Both the position numbers and the translations under genes were made by a program. Positions 43,709 through 56,266 of a DNA stretch of 64,000 bases are shown here, piece after piece. Origin of the DNA: Modestobacter altitudinis (lineage in GTDB: Bacteria; Actinomycetota; Actinomycetes; Mycobacteriales; Geodermatophilaceae); NCBI RefSeq assembly GCF_005930475.1, contig NZ_SJEW01000006.1, positions 48,639 to 112,638 of the forward strand. Reading direction: 5' to 3'. Below the pieces are notes generated by a model. It was given only the letters and a program-made list of their open reading frames with translations, did no database searches and was not told where the DNA came from. Every line of letters begins with the position of its first letter. The stretch's first letter is position 1.

Positions 43709-44731
43709 TCAGCTCTCGGCCAGCAACTGGCCGACGTAGCGCGCCACGGCTCGTACCGCGGCGATGTTGCCTGCGTAGTCCATCCGGGTGGGGCCGACGA
43801 CACCGAGGCCGCCGAGGGCCTGGTCCCCCGACCCGTACCCCACGGAGACGAACGAGGCACCGGTGAGCGCCTCGTGCTCGTTCTCCTCGCCGATGCTCAC
43901 CGTCACGGTGCTCGGTCCCACCTCGGCCATCAACCGCAGGACCACGACCTGTTCTTCCAACGCCTCCAACAACGGCCGGACGGTGTGCGGGAAGTCCAGC
44001 GCGCTGCCGCGGGCGAGGTTCGCCGTCCCGCCGATCACCAGCCGGTCCTCCGACGGCTCGACGAGGGTCTCCAGCAGTGTGGCGCTGACCCCGGCGACCA
44101 GCGCGCGCAGGTGCGGTGGCGCGCTGTCGACCAGGTCGCCGACCTTGTCGCTGGCCTCGGCGAGCTTCGCGCCGGCGAAGGCGGCGTTGAGCAGCGAGCG
44201 CAGCTCGGCCACGGTCTCGGCCTCGGTCTCGACCGGGACCTCGACGACCCGCTGCTCGACCCGGCCGGTGTCGGTGATCAGCACCATCAGCAGCCGGTGC
44301 GCGGCCAGCGGCACCAGTTCCAGGTGCCGGACGGCGCTGCGGGACAGCGTCGGGTACTGGACGACGGCGACCTGGCGGGTGAGCTGGGCGAGCAGCCGGA
44401 CGCTGCGGCCCAGCACGTCGTGCAGGTCGACCGCGCCGTCGAGGAAGCGCTCGATCGCCTTGCGCTCGGCGACCGACAGCGGCTTGACCGCCGACAGCCG
44501 GTCGACGAAGAAGCGGTAGCCCTTGTCGGTGGGCACCCGGCCGGCGCTGGTGTGCGGCTGGGTGATGTACCCCTCCTCCTCCAGCACCGCCATGTCGTTG
44601 CGGATGGTCGCCGGGGAGACACCCAGGTCGTAGCGGGCGGCCAGCGCCTTGCTCCCCACCGGGTCGTTGGTGGAGACGTAGTCCTGGACGATCGCCCGCA
44701 GCACCCGCAGGCGCCGGTCGTCGTGCGCCAC
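43709..44731 (-). CDS. hrcA: Heat-shock repressor HrcA
   Basis: 340 residues from GTG 44731, preceded by GGGAGG. Winged helix [47 protein letters not shown]; the C-terminus contains the HrcA dimer/GAF-like domain. It represses by binding CIRCE and is itself controlled by the CIRCE site upstream. Confidence 0.95.
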   Translation of the reverse strand: MAHDDRRLRVLRAIVQDYVSTNDPVGSKALAARYDLGVSPATIRNDMAVLEEEGYITQPHTSAGRVPTDKGYRFFVDRLSAVKPLSVAERKAIERFLDGAVDLHDVLGRSVRLLAQLTRQVAVVQYPTLSRSAVRHLELVPLAAHRLLMVLITDTGRVEQRVVEVPVETEAETVAELRSLLNAAFAGAKLAEASDKVGDLVDSAPPHLRALVAGVSATLLETLVEPSEDRLVIGGTANLARGSALDFPHTVRPLLEALEEQVVVLRLMAEVGPSTVTVSIGEENEHEALTGASFVSVGYGSGDQALGGLGVVGPTRMDYAGNIAAVRAVARYVGQLLAES

Positions 44732-44781
44732 GGCTGACACCTCCCGTACCGGTTCGACGAGCCCGTTCTGGCAGTCGTGCT

Positions 44782-44808
44782 CTGGCACTCAGCTGGACCG
44801 AGTGCCAG
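44782..44808. promoter_or_regulatory. CIRCE operator (HrcA-binding)
   Basis: CTGGCACTC-N9-GAGTGCCAG, arms exactly complementary, 50 bp upstream of hrcA. The consensus is TTAGCACTC-N9-GAGTGCTAA; the core GCACTC/GAGTGC and the 9-bp spacer are kept while both outer ends changed together. Confidence 0.92.
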
Positions 44809-44984
44809 CATACGACCGGCGGCCCGTGCCGTCCTCCGGCTCGCTGGACCGGGGTCGCCGCTCGGCTCGCCGATGGGATCGATACCAGCCCGGCAGCCGT
44901 CGCAGGCCGCCGGGGAATGACACTAGGGTGGTTCGAGTCGAGCGACCTCGGGCAGCCGGGGCCGGTGAACCGGGAGGACCAGCC

Positions 44985-45365
44985 CTGATCTTCAAGGCGG
45001 TGCGGGACGGTCGGCCCTATCCCGACCACGGTTTCGCCACCCGTGACTGGGCGATGATCCCGCCCCGGCAGATCCGGCTGGACACCCTCACGACCACCAA
45101 GCGCGAGCTGGCCCTGGACGCGCTGCTGGCCGACGACTCGACGTTCTACGGTGACCTCTTCCCGCACGCGGTGCAGTGGCACGGCGAGCTGTACCTGGAG
45201 GACGGTCTGCACCGGGCGCTGCGCGCGGCCCTGCAGCAGCGCAACGTCATCCACGTGCGTGTGCTGGACCTCGACGCACTGATGCCGGCCGACAGCGACA
45301 CCGCCGAGGACGCCGGGGACCACGCCGACGCCGGGGACCACGCCGACGCCGGCCGGTCGCGTTAG
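44985..45365 (+). CDS. Conserved hypothetical protein (Rv2375-like), divergent from hrcA
   Basis: 126 residues, probably from CTG 44985, which has GGGAGGA exactly 6 bp upstream; no ATG/GTG/TTG fits. The body IFKAVRDGRPYPDHGF...WAMIPPRQIRLDTLTTTKREL...YLEDGLHRALRAALQQRNVIHVRVLDL resembles ParB-like nuclease-fold proteins without an obvious catalytic set. The C-terminus contains two copies of an 18-bp direct repeat (AGDHAD). Same position as in mycobacteria. Function unknown. Stop TAG. Confidence 0.75.
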   Translation: MIFKAVRDGRPYPDHGFATRDWAMIPPRQIRLDTLTTTKRELALDALLADDSTFYGDLFPHAVQWHGELYLEDGLHRALRAALQQRNVIHVRVLDLDALMPADSDTAEDAGDHADAGDHADAGRSR

Positions 45366-45970
45366 CTACAGCCAGCCCTTGTCCTGGGCCACCCGCGCCG
45401 CCTCGACCCGGGTGCGCGCCCCGGTCTTGCCGATCGCCGAGGACAGGTAGTTCCGCACCGTCCCCTCCGACAGGAACAGCCGGCCGGCGATGTCGGCGAC
45501 GGTCGCCCCGTCCGCCGCCGCCCGCAGCACGTCGGCCTCCCGTGCCGACAGCGGCGTCGCGCCCAGCGCCAGGGCCGCGGCGGCCAGGTCCCGGTCGATC
45601 ACCCGCTCCCCCGCCACCACCGCCCGGATGGCCCGGGCCAGTTCGGCCACCGGTGAGTCCTTGACCAGGAAGCCGGCCGCGCCCACCTCCATCGCTCGGC
45701 GGAGGAACCCCGGCCGGCCGAAGGTGGTCAGCACGACGGCCCGGACGCCGGGCAGCTCGGCGGCGAGCTCGCGGGCCGCCTCCAGCCCGTCCCTGCCGGG
45801 CATCTCGATGTCCAGCAGCGCGACGTCGGGCCGGTGCTCTCGGGCGGCGGCCAGCACCAGGTCACCCCGGCCCACTTCGGCCACCACCTCGATGTCCTCC
45901 TCGAGGTCCAGCAGCGCCCGCAGCGCACCGCGGACCAGGGTCTGGTCCTCGGCCAGCAGCACCCGGATCG

Positions 45971-45974
<4 letters not shown>
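45366..45974 (-). CDS. DesR-like LuxR-family response regulator
   Basis: 202 residues, GTG start. Receiver with LLAEDQTLVRGAL, Asp in VALLDIEMPGRDG, Thr in VVLTTFG and Lys in FLVKDSP; LuxR helix-turn-helix LSAREADVLRAAADGATVADIAGRLFLSEGTVRNYLS. Paired with the kinase at 45971 (4-bp overlap). With the ABC-2 exporter genes immediately upstream, this has the layout of a DesKR-type system controlling its transporter. Stop TAG. Confidence 0.93.
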
Positions 45975-47101
<1,127 letters not shown>

Positions 47102-47113
47102 GGCGTCCGCGGC

Positions 47114-47860
47114 TCAGCCGGCGACCGCGTGCAGCGGGCGCCGCCGGGACACCACCAGGGCGGCGGCCGAGAAGACGGCAGCGAAGGCGAGGAGCACCAG
47201 CACCGTCGGGGCGGAGGGGGCGTGGCCGGCGACGACGTCCCGGCCCAGAGACGCGTACCAGTAGGAGGGTGTCGCGTGCGCCACCGTGACCAGCGCGCTC
47301 GGCAGGATCTCGACCGGCCACCACAGCCCGCCGAGGGCCGCGAGGGCCGTGCCGAGGATGCCCGTGGCCGCGCCCGCCGCCTGGGAGTCCAGCGCCACGC
47401 CCAGCGCGATGCCGAGCGCGACGAAGACGACCGAGCCGGCCCACAGCACCGCGATCAGCCCCAGCCAGCTGCCCAGGCCCAGTTCCACGCCGTTGACGAA
47501 CCGGCCGACCAGCGCGACCACGACCAGGCTGGGCAGCACGAGCAGCGCGCCGACCGCCACGTCGACGGCGAGCGCCGTGCCCGGCGGTACCGGGACCACC
47601 CGCAGCTGGCGCAGCCAGCCGGTGGAGCGGTCGAAGGCCAGCCGGATGGTGGCGCCCAGGGCCGCGCCGATGGCGCCGTAGGCCATCATCGAGACCATGT
47701 ACAGCCGGCCGTAGTCCTGCTGCCCACCGTCCGCGGTGGCCTGCGCCCCGAACACCTGGGTGAACAGGATGGTGAACAGCGCCGGCAGCACGATGGTGAA
47801 GAAGACGTACTGCCGGTTGCGGCCCACCCGGCGGAGCTGGAAGAGCAACAGGTCGGTCAT
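47114..47860 (-). CDS. ABC-2 type transporter permease
   Basis: 248 residues, six hydrophobic helices, starting [30 protein letters not shown], with the ABC-2 pattern [25 protein letters not shown]. Exporter subunit; the ATG overlaps the ATPase stop by 4 bp. The substrate is not readable. Together with the DesKR-like pair it forms a four-gene unit. Confidence 0.9.
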   Translation of the reverse strand: MTDLLLFQLRRVGRNRQYVFFTIVLPALFTILFTQVFGAQATADGGQQDYGRLYMVSMMAYGAIGAALGATIRLAFDRSTGWLRQLRVVPVPPGTALAVDVAVGALLVLPSLVVVALVGRFVNGVELGLGSWLGLIAVLWAGSVVFVALGIALGVALDSQAAGAATGILGTALAALGGLWWPVEILPSALVTVAHATPSYWYASLGRDVVAGHAPSAPTVLVLLAFAAVFSAAALVVSRRRPLHAVAG

Positions 47861-48765
47861 CGGGCACTCCGCTCGTCGGTGGGCCGGGTGGTCAGGTGCA
47901 GGAACGCCTGCTCGAGGGTGGCGCCGCGCACCTCCAGGCCGGGGAGCTCGGCCCGTTCGGCCAGCAGGGCCCGCAGCGTGCCCTCGGCGTCGGAGGTGGC
48001 CAGCTCGACCAGCTCGCCCACCCCGCCCACCGCCGTCACCCCGGGCAGGGCGGCGAGCCCCGCGCGCGGCCCGGGGCAGCGGAACCGGACGGTGCGGCCG
48101 GCGACGCGCGACTTGATCGCGGCGGCAGAGCCGTCGGCCACCACCCGCCCGGCGTCGACGACCACGACCCGGTCGGCGACCGCGTCGGCCTCGTCGAGGT
48201 GGTGGGTGGCGAAGACGACGGTGTGCCCGCGGTCGGCCAGGCCGCGCATCGTCGTCCAGAACGCCTGCCGCCCCTCGACGTCCATCGCCGAGGTGGGCTC
48301 GTCCAGGACGAGCAGCGGCGGGGCCCCGGCCAGCGCGAGCGCCAGCAGCACCCGCTGCCGCTGTCCGCCGGACAGGGCGTCGACCTGCCGCCCGAGCAGC
48401 CCCTCGATGCCGGCGGTGGCGAGCAGGTCCTCGACCGGCCACGGATCGGCGTAGCGCCGGCGGACCAGGGTCAGCACCTCACCGACCCGGGTCTCACCGG
48501 GCAGGCCGCCGTGCTGCAGCATCGCGCCCACGCCGCCGGCCCGGATCGCCTCGCCCGGCTCCCGGCCGAGCAGCCGCACCGTCCCCGCGGCCGGCCGGAA
48601 CAGGCCGAGGGCGGCGTTGAGGGTGGAGGACTTGCCGGCGCCGTTGGCGCCGAGCAGGGCGACGGTCGCACCGCGCGGGATGCGCAGGTCGAGCGCGTCG
48701 ACGGCCACGGTGCCGCCGTAGCGGACGGTCAGCCCCTGGACGTCGAGGGCGGGGGTGTCGGGCAT
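47857..48765 (-). CDS. ABC-2 type transporter ATP-binding protein
   Basis: 302 residues. Walker [10 protein letters not shown], signature [15 protein letters not shown], Walker [14 protein letters not shown]-loop FATHHLDEA; a C-terminal accessory region of about 90 residues is typical of drug/lipid exporters. First gene of the ATPase-permease-kinase-regulator unit. Confidence 0.93.
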   Translation of the reverse strand: MPDTPALDVQGLTVRYGGTVAVDALDLRIPRGATVALLGANGAGKSSTLNAALGLFRPAAGTVRLLGREPGEAIRAGGVGAMLQHGGLPGETRVGEVLTLVRRRYADPWPVEDLLATAGIEGLLGRQVDALSGGQRQRVLLALALAGAPPLLVLDEPTSAMDVEGRQAFWTTMRGLADRGHTVVFATHHLDEADAVADRVVVVDAGRVVADGSAAAIKSRVAGRTVRFRCPGPRAGLAALPGVTAVGGVGELVELATSDAEGTLRALLAERAELPGLEVRGATLEQAFLHLTTRPTDERSAR

Positions 48766-48870
48766 GTGGCCAGCCTGTCGCCGGGCCGGGGACGGCGGGA
48801 GTGCCGGACGTCCTCCACAAGGTCTGACGGATGTCAGACGACGACACCCCGGCCCGCCTACGCTCGCGCT

Positions 48871-50745
<1,875 letters not shown>

Positions 50746-50752
50746 GCCCTTT

Positions 50753-50809
50753 GGCCCCGCTGCAGGGTCCCGCCACGAGCCTGCGAGTGGTGGGGGGGCA
50801 GCGGGGTCC
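50753..50809 (-). repeat. Dispersed double-stem repeat, copy C
   Basis: Outer stem GGCCCCGCTGC / GCAGCGGGGTCC around the conserved centre (CCGCCACGAGCCTGCGAGTGGTGGG). It fills the gap between the convergent recQ and hemW genes and begins directly at the hemW stop. Confidence 0.8.
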
Positions 50810-52054
50810 TCAATCGGTGAGGTCCCGGACGACGGCGTCGGCGAGCAACCGGCCGCGGTCGGTGAGGACGGCGAGCCCGGCGGTGTGCGGCCCGGCCTCC
50901 AGCAGCCCGCGGACGCATGCCTCCGCGGCCCGCGCCCGGCCTCCCGCGCTCAGCGCCGTCAGCGGCAGCCCGTCGCGCAGCCGGAGCCCGAGCATCACCC
51001 GTTCCAGTGCCTGGTCCGCAGGGCTCAGCAGCTCGGTGTCCGCGGCCGGGTGCAGACCGGCGGTGATCCGGTCGGCGTAGGCGGCCGGGTGCTTGACGTT
51101 CCACCAGCGCAGCCCGCCGACGTGCGAGTGCGCGCCCGGTCCGATGCCCCACCAGTTCGCGTTGGCCCAGTACAGCTCGTTGTGCCGGCAGCGGGCTGCC
51201 CGGTCGCGCGCCCAGTTCGACACCTCGTACCAGCCGAGCCCGGCACTCGCGAACGCGCGGTCGGCCTGCTCGTACCGGTCGGCCAGCACGTCGTCGTCCG
51301 GCATCGGCAGCTCGCCGCGGGCCACCCGGCGAGCCAGCCGGGTGCCCTGCTCCACGATCAGCGCGTAGGCGCTGACGTGGTCGACGGGAGCGGCCAGGAC
51401 GGCGTCCAGCGAGGTCTGCCAGTCGGCGTCGCTCTCCCCCGGGGCGCCGTAGATCAGGTCCAGGTTGACGTGCTCGAAGCCGGCCGCCCGCGCCTCGTGG
51501 GCGGCCTGCACCGCGCGGCCGGGGGTGTGCCGGCGGTCCAGCACGGCCAGGACGTGCTCGGCGGCGGACTGCATGCCCAGGCTGATCCGGGTGAACCCGC
51601 CGGCCCGCAGCACGGCGAGCGACTCCGGGGTCACCGACTCGGGGTTGGCCTCGGTGGTCACCTCCACGTCGGGCGCGACCGGGAACAGCTCCCGGACGGC
51701 GTCCATCACCGCGACCAGGTCGTGCGCCGGCAGCAGGGTGGGGGTGCCGCCGCCGACGAACACCGTCTGCACGGCGGGGCGGTCCGGGCCGAGCACGTCG
51801 GCGGCCAGCCGCAGCTCGGCGATCGCGGTACCGGCGTACTCGCTGCGGTTGGCGCCCGGGCCCAGCTCGTCGGAGGTGTAGGTGTTGAAGTCGCAGTAGC
51901 CGCACCGGGTGGCGCAGAACGGCACGTGCACGTACAGGCCGAAGGGCGTCGTCCGCAGGCTGTCCCGCGCGGCCGCCGGCAGCATCGAGGGGTCGGCCGG
52001 GAGCGGCGGGGTCTGGCCGAGGAGAGGCAGGGTCTGGGGCGTCGTGGTCGTCAT
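50810..52054 (-). CDS. hemW: Radical-SAM heme chaperone HemW
   Basis: 414 residues from ATG 52054 after GGGAGC. Radical-SAM cluster motif HVPFCATRCGYCDF (CxxxCxxC), VFVGGGTPTLL, NLDLIYGAPGES and the HemN C-terminal domain. The sequence CATRCGYCDF groups it with HemW rather than oxygen-independent coproporphyrinogen dehydrogenase; HemW delivers heme to proteins. Corresponds to Rv2388c. Confidence 0.9.
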   Translation of the reverse strand: MTTTTPQTLPLLGQTPPLPADPSMLPAAARDSLRTTPFGLYVHVPFCATRCGYCDFNTYTSDELGPGANRSEYAGTAIAELRLAADVLGPDRPAVQTVFVGGGTPTLLPAHDLVAVMDAVRELFPVAPDVEVTTEANPESVTPESLAVLRAGGFTRISLGMQSAAEHVLAVLDRRHTPGRAVQAAHEARAAGFEHVNLDLIYGAPGESDADWQTSLDAVLAAPVDHVSAYALIVEQGTRLARRVARGELPMPDDDVLADRYEQADRAFASAGLGWYEVSNWARDRAARCRHNELYWANANWWGIGPGAHSHVGGLRWWNVKHPAAYADRITAGLHPAADTELLSPADQALERVMLGLRLRDGLPLTALSAGGRARAAEACVRGLLEAGPHTAGLAVLTDRGRLLADAVVRDLTD

Positions 52055-52104
52055 CGCTGCTCCCAGTGTGACCGCCCCCGGCAACCGACCGGCACCATGT
52101 CGGC

Positions 52105-52890
52105 GTGACCTCCGCGACCACCGGTGACCGCGTCCTGCACGTCGAGGTGTCCTCGGGCGTGGCCCGGCTGACCCTGGACTCCCCCGCGAACCGCAACGCG
52201 CTGTCCCGGGCGATGCGCGCGCAGCTCCGGCAGGCGCTGACCGAGGCGTTCGCCGACGACGCCGTCCGGGTGGTGGTGCTCGACCACACCGGCCGGGTCT
52301 TCTGCTCCGGCATGGACCTCTCCGAGGCCACCGGCGGTGGCGCTGCCGACCAGGGGGTGAACGAGCTCCCCGAGCTGCTGCAGCTGGTGTGGTCCGCGCC
52401 GAAGCCGGTGCTCGCCGCGGTGCGCGGGCCGGCCCGCGCGGGCGGTGTCGGCCTGGCCGCCGCGTGCGACGTCGTGGTGGCCGGCGCGAGCGCGACCTTC
52501 GCCTTCACCGAGGTCCGGATCGGCGTCGTCCCGGCCGTCATCTCCGCGGTGTGCCGGCCGCGGATGCTGCCGCACGTCGCGCACCGGCTGATGCTCACCG
52601 GCGAGGTCTTCGACGCCGGAACCGCGGCGGCCGGCGGGTTGGTCGACCTGGCCGTCGCCGACGACGAGGTCGACGTCACCGTCGCCGCGCAGGTGACCGC
52701 ACTCGCGGCCGGGGCGCCGGCCGCCCTCGCCGAGACCAAGCGGCTGCTGCGCGCGGACACCGACCTGGACGGTCAGTTCCCCGCGCTGCTGGAGCTGTCG
52801 GCCCGGTTCTTCGCCGGCGACGAGGGCCAGGAGGGCATCGCGGCGTTCCACGAGAAGCGTCCGGCCCGCTGGGTCCCGACCACCTCCTGA
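52105..52890 (+). CDS. Enoyl-CoA hydratase/isomerase family protein
   Basis: 261 residues. Crotonase fold with SPANRNALSRAMRAQL, oxyanion-hole region GRVFCSGMDLSEA, and VRGPARAGGVGLAAACDVVVAG. In the catalytic region EVRIGVVPAVIS keeps the first Glu position, but the second typical Glu is not evident, so the exact reaction (hydratase or isomerase) is uncertain. Divergent from hemW. Confidence 0.88.
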   Translation: MTSATTGDRVLHVEVSSGVARLTLDSPANRNALSRAMRAQLRQALTEAFADDAVRVVVLDHTGRVFCSGMDLSEATGGGAADQGVNELPELLQLVWSAPKPVLAAVRGPARAGGVGLAAACDVVVAGASATFAFTEVRIGVVPAVISAVCRPRMLPHVAHRLMLTGEVFDAGTAAAGGLVDLAVADDEVDVTVAAQVTALAAGAPAALAETKRLLRADTDLDGQFPALLELSARFFAGDEGQEGIAAFHEKRPARWVPTTS

Positions 52891-52891
52891 G

Positions 52892-52935
52892 CACGCTCGT
52901 GCTCTGCTCACCACGGTGAGCCGAGCACAAGCGTC
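52892..52935. repeat. Diverged second copy of the 44-bp palindrome
   Basis: It differs from the perfect palindrome at 23221-23264 at four of 44 positions and can still fold into a long hairpin. It starts one base after the enoyl-CoA hydratase stop and may terminate that gene. Confidence 0.75.
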
Positions 52936-52980
52936 GCGGGAGCACTTGCCCCGCGACTGCGCCGCGCTCATCCTCGGCCC

Positions 52981-53145
52981 ATGACCGAGTCCGAGCGGGA
53001 CCCCCGCGCCCGCTTCCGCGAGCTGCCGGAGCGGGTGCTGCCGGAGGACGTCGTGGAGACCTCGGACGTGAGCCCGCCGATGCCGGCCGAGACGCCGCTG
53101 CAGGAGGTCTGGCGGGTCGCCCTGTTCGGCCCCGGGACCCCCTGA
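52981..53145 (+). CDS. Small acidic hypothetical protein
   Basis: 54 residues from ATG: TESERDPRARFRELPERVLPED and VSPPMPAETPLQEVWRVALF, with high third-position GC and ending 7 bp from the convergent selB stop. No ribosome-binding site is obvious. It looks genuinely coding (Pro/Glu-rich with a short terminal helix) but is unrecognised. Confidence 0.5.
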   Translation: MTESERDPRARFRELPERVLPEDVVETSDVSPPMPAETPLQEVWRVALFGPGTP

Positions 53146-53152
53146 CCCGCGG

Positions 53153-54898
53153 TCAGCGCAGCCGGCGGGTGTTGTCCGGCAGCCGGACGGTGATGCCGCG
53201 GGCGTCCAGCCACTCGGCCAGCGGGACGGCGACCCGGCGGCTGGTCCCCCACGCCTGCCGCGCCTGGCTGAGCGTGAACGGCTGCGGCAGCGTCGTCAGC
53301 CGGGCGCGCGCCACCTCGGCCACGCCGGGAGCCAGGTAGACGCCGTCGGTGATCCGCACCAGCTGCTCGGCGCGCACCGCGGCGGCCAGCTCGCGCGTCC
53401 CCAGCCCGGCGGCGACGAGGTCACCCGCCTCCGGCGCGGCGAACGGCTGCTCGGCCAGCCGGGCGCGGATCCCGTCCACCGCCCGCTGCACCTCCGGCGG
53501 CAGCCCGGGGTCCGCGGCGACCACCCGCCCCTCGCGCAGCTCCAGCGGCGCCCGGACGACGGCGGGCACCAGCTCGACGTCGGGCAGCTCGAGCGCCGAC
53601 CGCAGCACCGCCACCGGCGGCCCGGGCTCCAGCGGGCGCAGCTGCCGGTACCGGGCCACCACCTGCGGCACGCGGGCCGCGAGCTCGTCGGCGAGGCCCG
53701 GCGCGATGAGCCAGGGCCCGACCGTCGTCGCCCCGGCCGGCACCGGCCACCCCATGGCGACGAAGTCGGCACGCCGGACCCAGCGGCGCCGGGCCAGGTC
53801 GGCTGCCGCGCCCTCGGCACCGGGCGGCTGCTCGGCGAGCTCGGCGGCACGTGACCGGGCCGCCCCCCGCCGACGCAGCTCCGGCGGGTCGACGTCCCGC
53901 ACGTCCGCGCCCAGCACCCGACGCGCCCCGGGATCACGCAGCAGGAGCCGGTCACCGACCCGCAGCGGCAGCTCGTGCGCGAGCCGGAGCCGCACCGCCG
54001 TCCCGTCCAGCGGCCGCACCCGCGCGCCCACCGTCGCCGAGCCGATGTGGACGACGGCCTCGGCCGGCAGCGTCCCCTCGACCGGTGCGACCAGGGTGAC
54101 GTCGAGGTCGGCGGTGCGGCGGAACGCGTCCGGGGTCAGCAGCGCGTCGCCGCGGGAGATCTCCTCCACCGCGACGCCGCGCAGGTTCAGCGCCACCCGG
54201 GCGGTGGCCGCCGCCGTCTCCACCGGCGCACCCAGCGACTGCAGCCCGCGGACGGTCACCAGCCGGCCGCCCAGGTCCAGCCGGTCCCCCGCCGTCACGG
54301 TGCCGGCCGCCAGCGTGCCGGTGACGACCGTCCCGGCGCCGCGGATGGTGAAGGCCCGGTCGACCCACAGCCGCACCGGCGCGGCCGGGTCGGGTGCGGG
54401 CAGCCCCGCCAGCACCTGCTCCAACGCGGCCGACAGCTCGGGCAGCCCGGCGCCGGTGCGGGCACTGACCGCCACGGCGGGGACCTGACCCAGCGAGGTG
54501 CCGGCCAGCCGCTCCCGCGCGTCGGCGAGCACCGGACCGGCGTCGGCGAGGTCGGCCTTGGTGACCGCGAGCAGCCCGGCCCGGACGCCCAGGGCGTCCA
54601 GCACCGCGACGTGCTCGGCGGTCTGCGCCGACCACCCGTCGTCGGCCGCGACGACCACCAGCGCGGTCGGCACCGAGCCGACGCCGGCCAGCATGTTGCC
54701 GATGAAGCGCTCGTGGCCGGGGACGTCGACGACGGCCACCCGCCGGCCCGAGGGCAGCGTCGTCCAGGCGAACCCCAGGTCGATGGTGAGGCCGCGGCGG
54801 CGCTCCTCCTCCCACCGGTCGGGTTCCATCCCGGTCAACGCCGTCACCAGCGTGGACTTGCCGTGGTCGACGTGGCCGGCGGTGGCGATCACGTCCAC
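53153..54898 (-). CDS. selB: Selenocysteine-specific elongation factor
   Basis: 581 residues, GTG start. GTPase motifs GHVDHGKST, DVPGHERFIGN and TKADLADAG; EF-Tu-like domains 2 and 3; then winged-helix domains (about 390-581) that in other SelB proteins bind the SECIS hairpin. It brings Sec-tRNA to the ribosome at the recoded codon. Overlaps the selA 3' end by 10 bp. In this genome its tRNA has a CUA anticodon, so it should act at UAG codons. Confidence 0.94.
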   Translation of the reverse strand: MDVIATAGHVDHGKSTLVTALTGMEPDRWEEERRRGLTIDLGFAWTTLPSGRRVAVVDVPGHERFIGNMLAGVGSVPTALVVVAADDGWSAQTAEHVAVLDALGVRAGLLAVTKADLADAGPVLADARERLAGTSLGQVPAVAVSARTGAGLPELSAALEQVLAGLPAPDPAAPVRLWVDRAFTIRGAGTVVTGTLAAGTVTAGDRLDLGGRLVTVRGLQSLGAPVETAAATARVALNLRGVAVEEISRGDALLTPDAFRRTADLDVTLVAPVEGTLPAEAVVHIGSATVGARVRPLDGTAVRLRLAHELPLRVGDRLLLRDPGARRVLGADVRDVDPPELRRRGAARSRAAELAEQPPGAEGAAADLARRRWVRRADFVAMGWPVPAGATTVGPWLIAPGLADELAARVPQVVARYRQLRPLEPGPPVAVLRSALELPDVELVPAVVRAPLELREGRVVAADPGLPPEVQRAVDGIRARLAEQPFAAPEAGDLVAAGLGTRELAAAVRAEQLVRITDGVYLAPGVAEVARARLTTLPQPFTLSQARQAWGTSRRVAVPLAEWLDARGITVRLPDNTRRLR

Positions 54899-56205
54899 CG
54901 GCGGGCCACCTCCTCGACCGCGGCGACCAGCGCCTCGTCGTCGGCCGGTGCCAGGCTGCGCAGGTCCAGCAGCGTGCGGTCCCCGTCGACGTACCCGACC
55001 ACCGGCCGGGCCCCGAGCCGCAGCGGCTCGGCGAAGCGGACGTCGAGCGCCACCGCGGCGCTGGGCAGCTGGAACTCCGGCGCCCCGCCGCCACCGACCC
55101 GCGCGGTCGAGTCGACCGCCACGGCGGGCACCCCGGCCGCCTGGAGTGCGGCGGCGACCGATGCGGCCCGGGCACGCAGCCCCGCCGGGTCGGCGTCGAG
55201 CATCTGCCGGACCGGGGGCAGCGGCCCCCGCAACGTCGCCTCCAGCGCGGCCAGGGTCGTCTTGTCCACCCGCAGCGCGCGGTACAGCGGATGCCGGCGG
55301 AGACGCTGGACGAGGTCGGCCCGGCCCAGCACGATGCCGGCCTGCGGTCCGCCGAGCAGCTTGTCCCCGCTGCACAGCGCGAGGTCGGCGCCGGCGGCCA
55401 GGGTGGTCTGCAGGTCCGGCTCGTCGGGCAGCAGCGGGTGCGGGCGCAGCAGGCCGCTGCCCACGTCGGCGACCAGCGGCACCCCGGTCCCGGCCAGCGC
55501 CGGGGCGAGCTCGGCGACCTCGACGGCCCGGGTGAAGCCGCGGACGACGAAGTTCGACGGGTGCACCTTGAGCACCGCGCCGGTGTCCGGACCGAGGGCG
55601 GCGGTGTAGTCGGCGACGGAGACCCGGTTCGTCGTCCCCACCTCGCGCAGCCGCGCGCCGGTGCTGGCCAGCAGGTCGGGGATCCGGAACCCGTCGCCGA
55701 TCTCGACCAGCTCGCCGCGGGCCAGCACGAGCTCGCGGCCCTGGCCGAGCGCGGTGGCGACCAACGCCAGCGCGGCGGCGCAGTTGTTGACCACCAGGGC
55801 GGCCTCGGCCGCCGGGACCGCGGCCAGCAGCGCGGTCAGCGCGCCCTCCCCGCGCGGGCCACGCCGTCCGGTGCCCAGGTCCAGCTCCACGTCGGTGGTG
55901 CCGGCGGCGGCGACCACGGCCTCGACCGCGGCGACTGACAGCGGCGCCCGGCCCAGGTTGGTGTGCACCAGCACGCCGGTGGCGTTGAGCACCGGGCGCA
56001 GGCTGCTCGCGGTGCCCGGCAGGGCGGCCAGCACCGCCGGGACGACGTCGCCGGCGGGCAGCTCGCCGTCCCGGACCCGCTGCTGGGCGGCCTGCACGGC
56101 GGTCCTCACCAGGTCGCGGCCCAGCCGGTCGACCGCGGCCGCCACCAGCGGCTCGGCCAGCACGGCATCGGTGCGCGGAACCGAGCGGCGGGGGTCTCCG
56201 GTCAT
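54889..56205 (-). CDS. selA: L-seryl-tRNA(Sec) selenium transferase
   Basis: 438 residues, ATG start. PLP enzyme with Lys in LCSGDKLLGGPQAG, plus NATGVLVHTNLGRAPLS, GTTNRVSVADY and KVHPSNFVVRGF, all strong SelA signatures. It converts Ser-tRNA(Sec) to Sec-tRNA(Sec) using selenophosphate from SelD. Located 62 bp after the tRNA-Sec gene on the same strand, with a 15-bp hairpin between them. Confidence 0.95.
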   Translation of the reverse strand: MTGDPRRSVPRTDAVLAEPLVAAAVDRLGRDLVRTAVQAAQQRVRDGELPAGDVVPAVLAALPGTASSLRPVLNATGVLVHTNLGRAPLSVAAVEAVVAAAGTTDVELDLGTGRRGPRGEGALTALLAAVPAAEAALVVNNCAAALALVATALGQGRELVLARGELVEIGDGFRIPDLLASTGARLREVGTTNRVSVADYTAALGPDTGAVLKVHPSNFVVRGFTRAVEVAELAPALAGTGVPLVADVGSGLLRPHPLLPDEPDLQTTLAAGADLALCSGDKLLGGPQAGIVLGRADLVQRLRRHPLYRALRVDKTTLAALEATLRGPLPPVRQMLDADPAGLRARAASVAAALQAAGVPAVAVDSTARVGGGGAPEFQLPSAAVALDVRFAEPLRLGARPVVGYVDGDRTLLDLRSLAPADDEALVAAVEEVARRWT

Positions 56206-56228
56206 GACCGGGCCAGCGTAGGTGGCCG

Positions 56229-56260
56229 GTGCGGGGCCGGCCCGGGGGCCGGCCCCGCAC
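56229..56260. terminator. Strong hairpin between tRNA-Sec and selA
   Basis: A perfect 15-bp GC stem (GTGCGGGGCCGGCCC and its complement) with a GG loop, 6 bp from the tRNA-Sec 3' end and 24 bp before selA. It may define the tRNA 3' side, or attenuate read-through into selA-selB. No T-tract. Confidence 0.65.
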
Positions 56261-56266
56261 GGGCCG

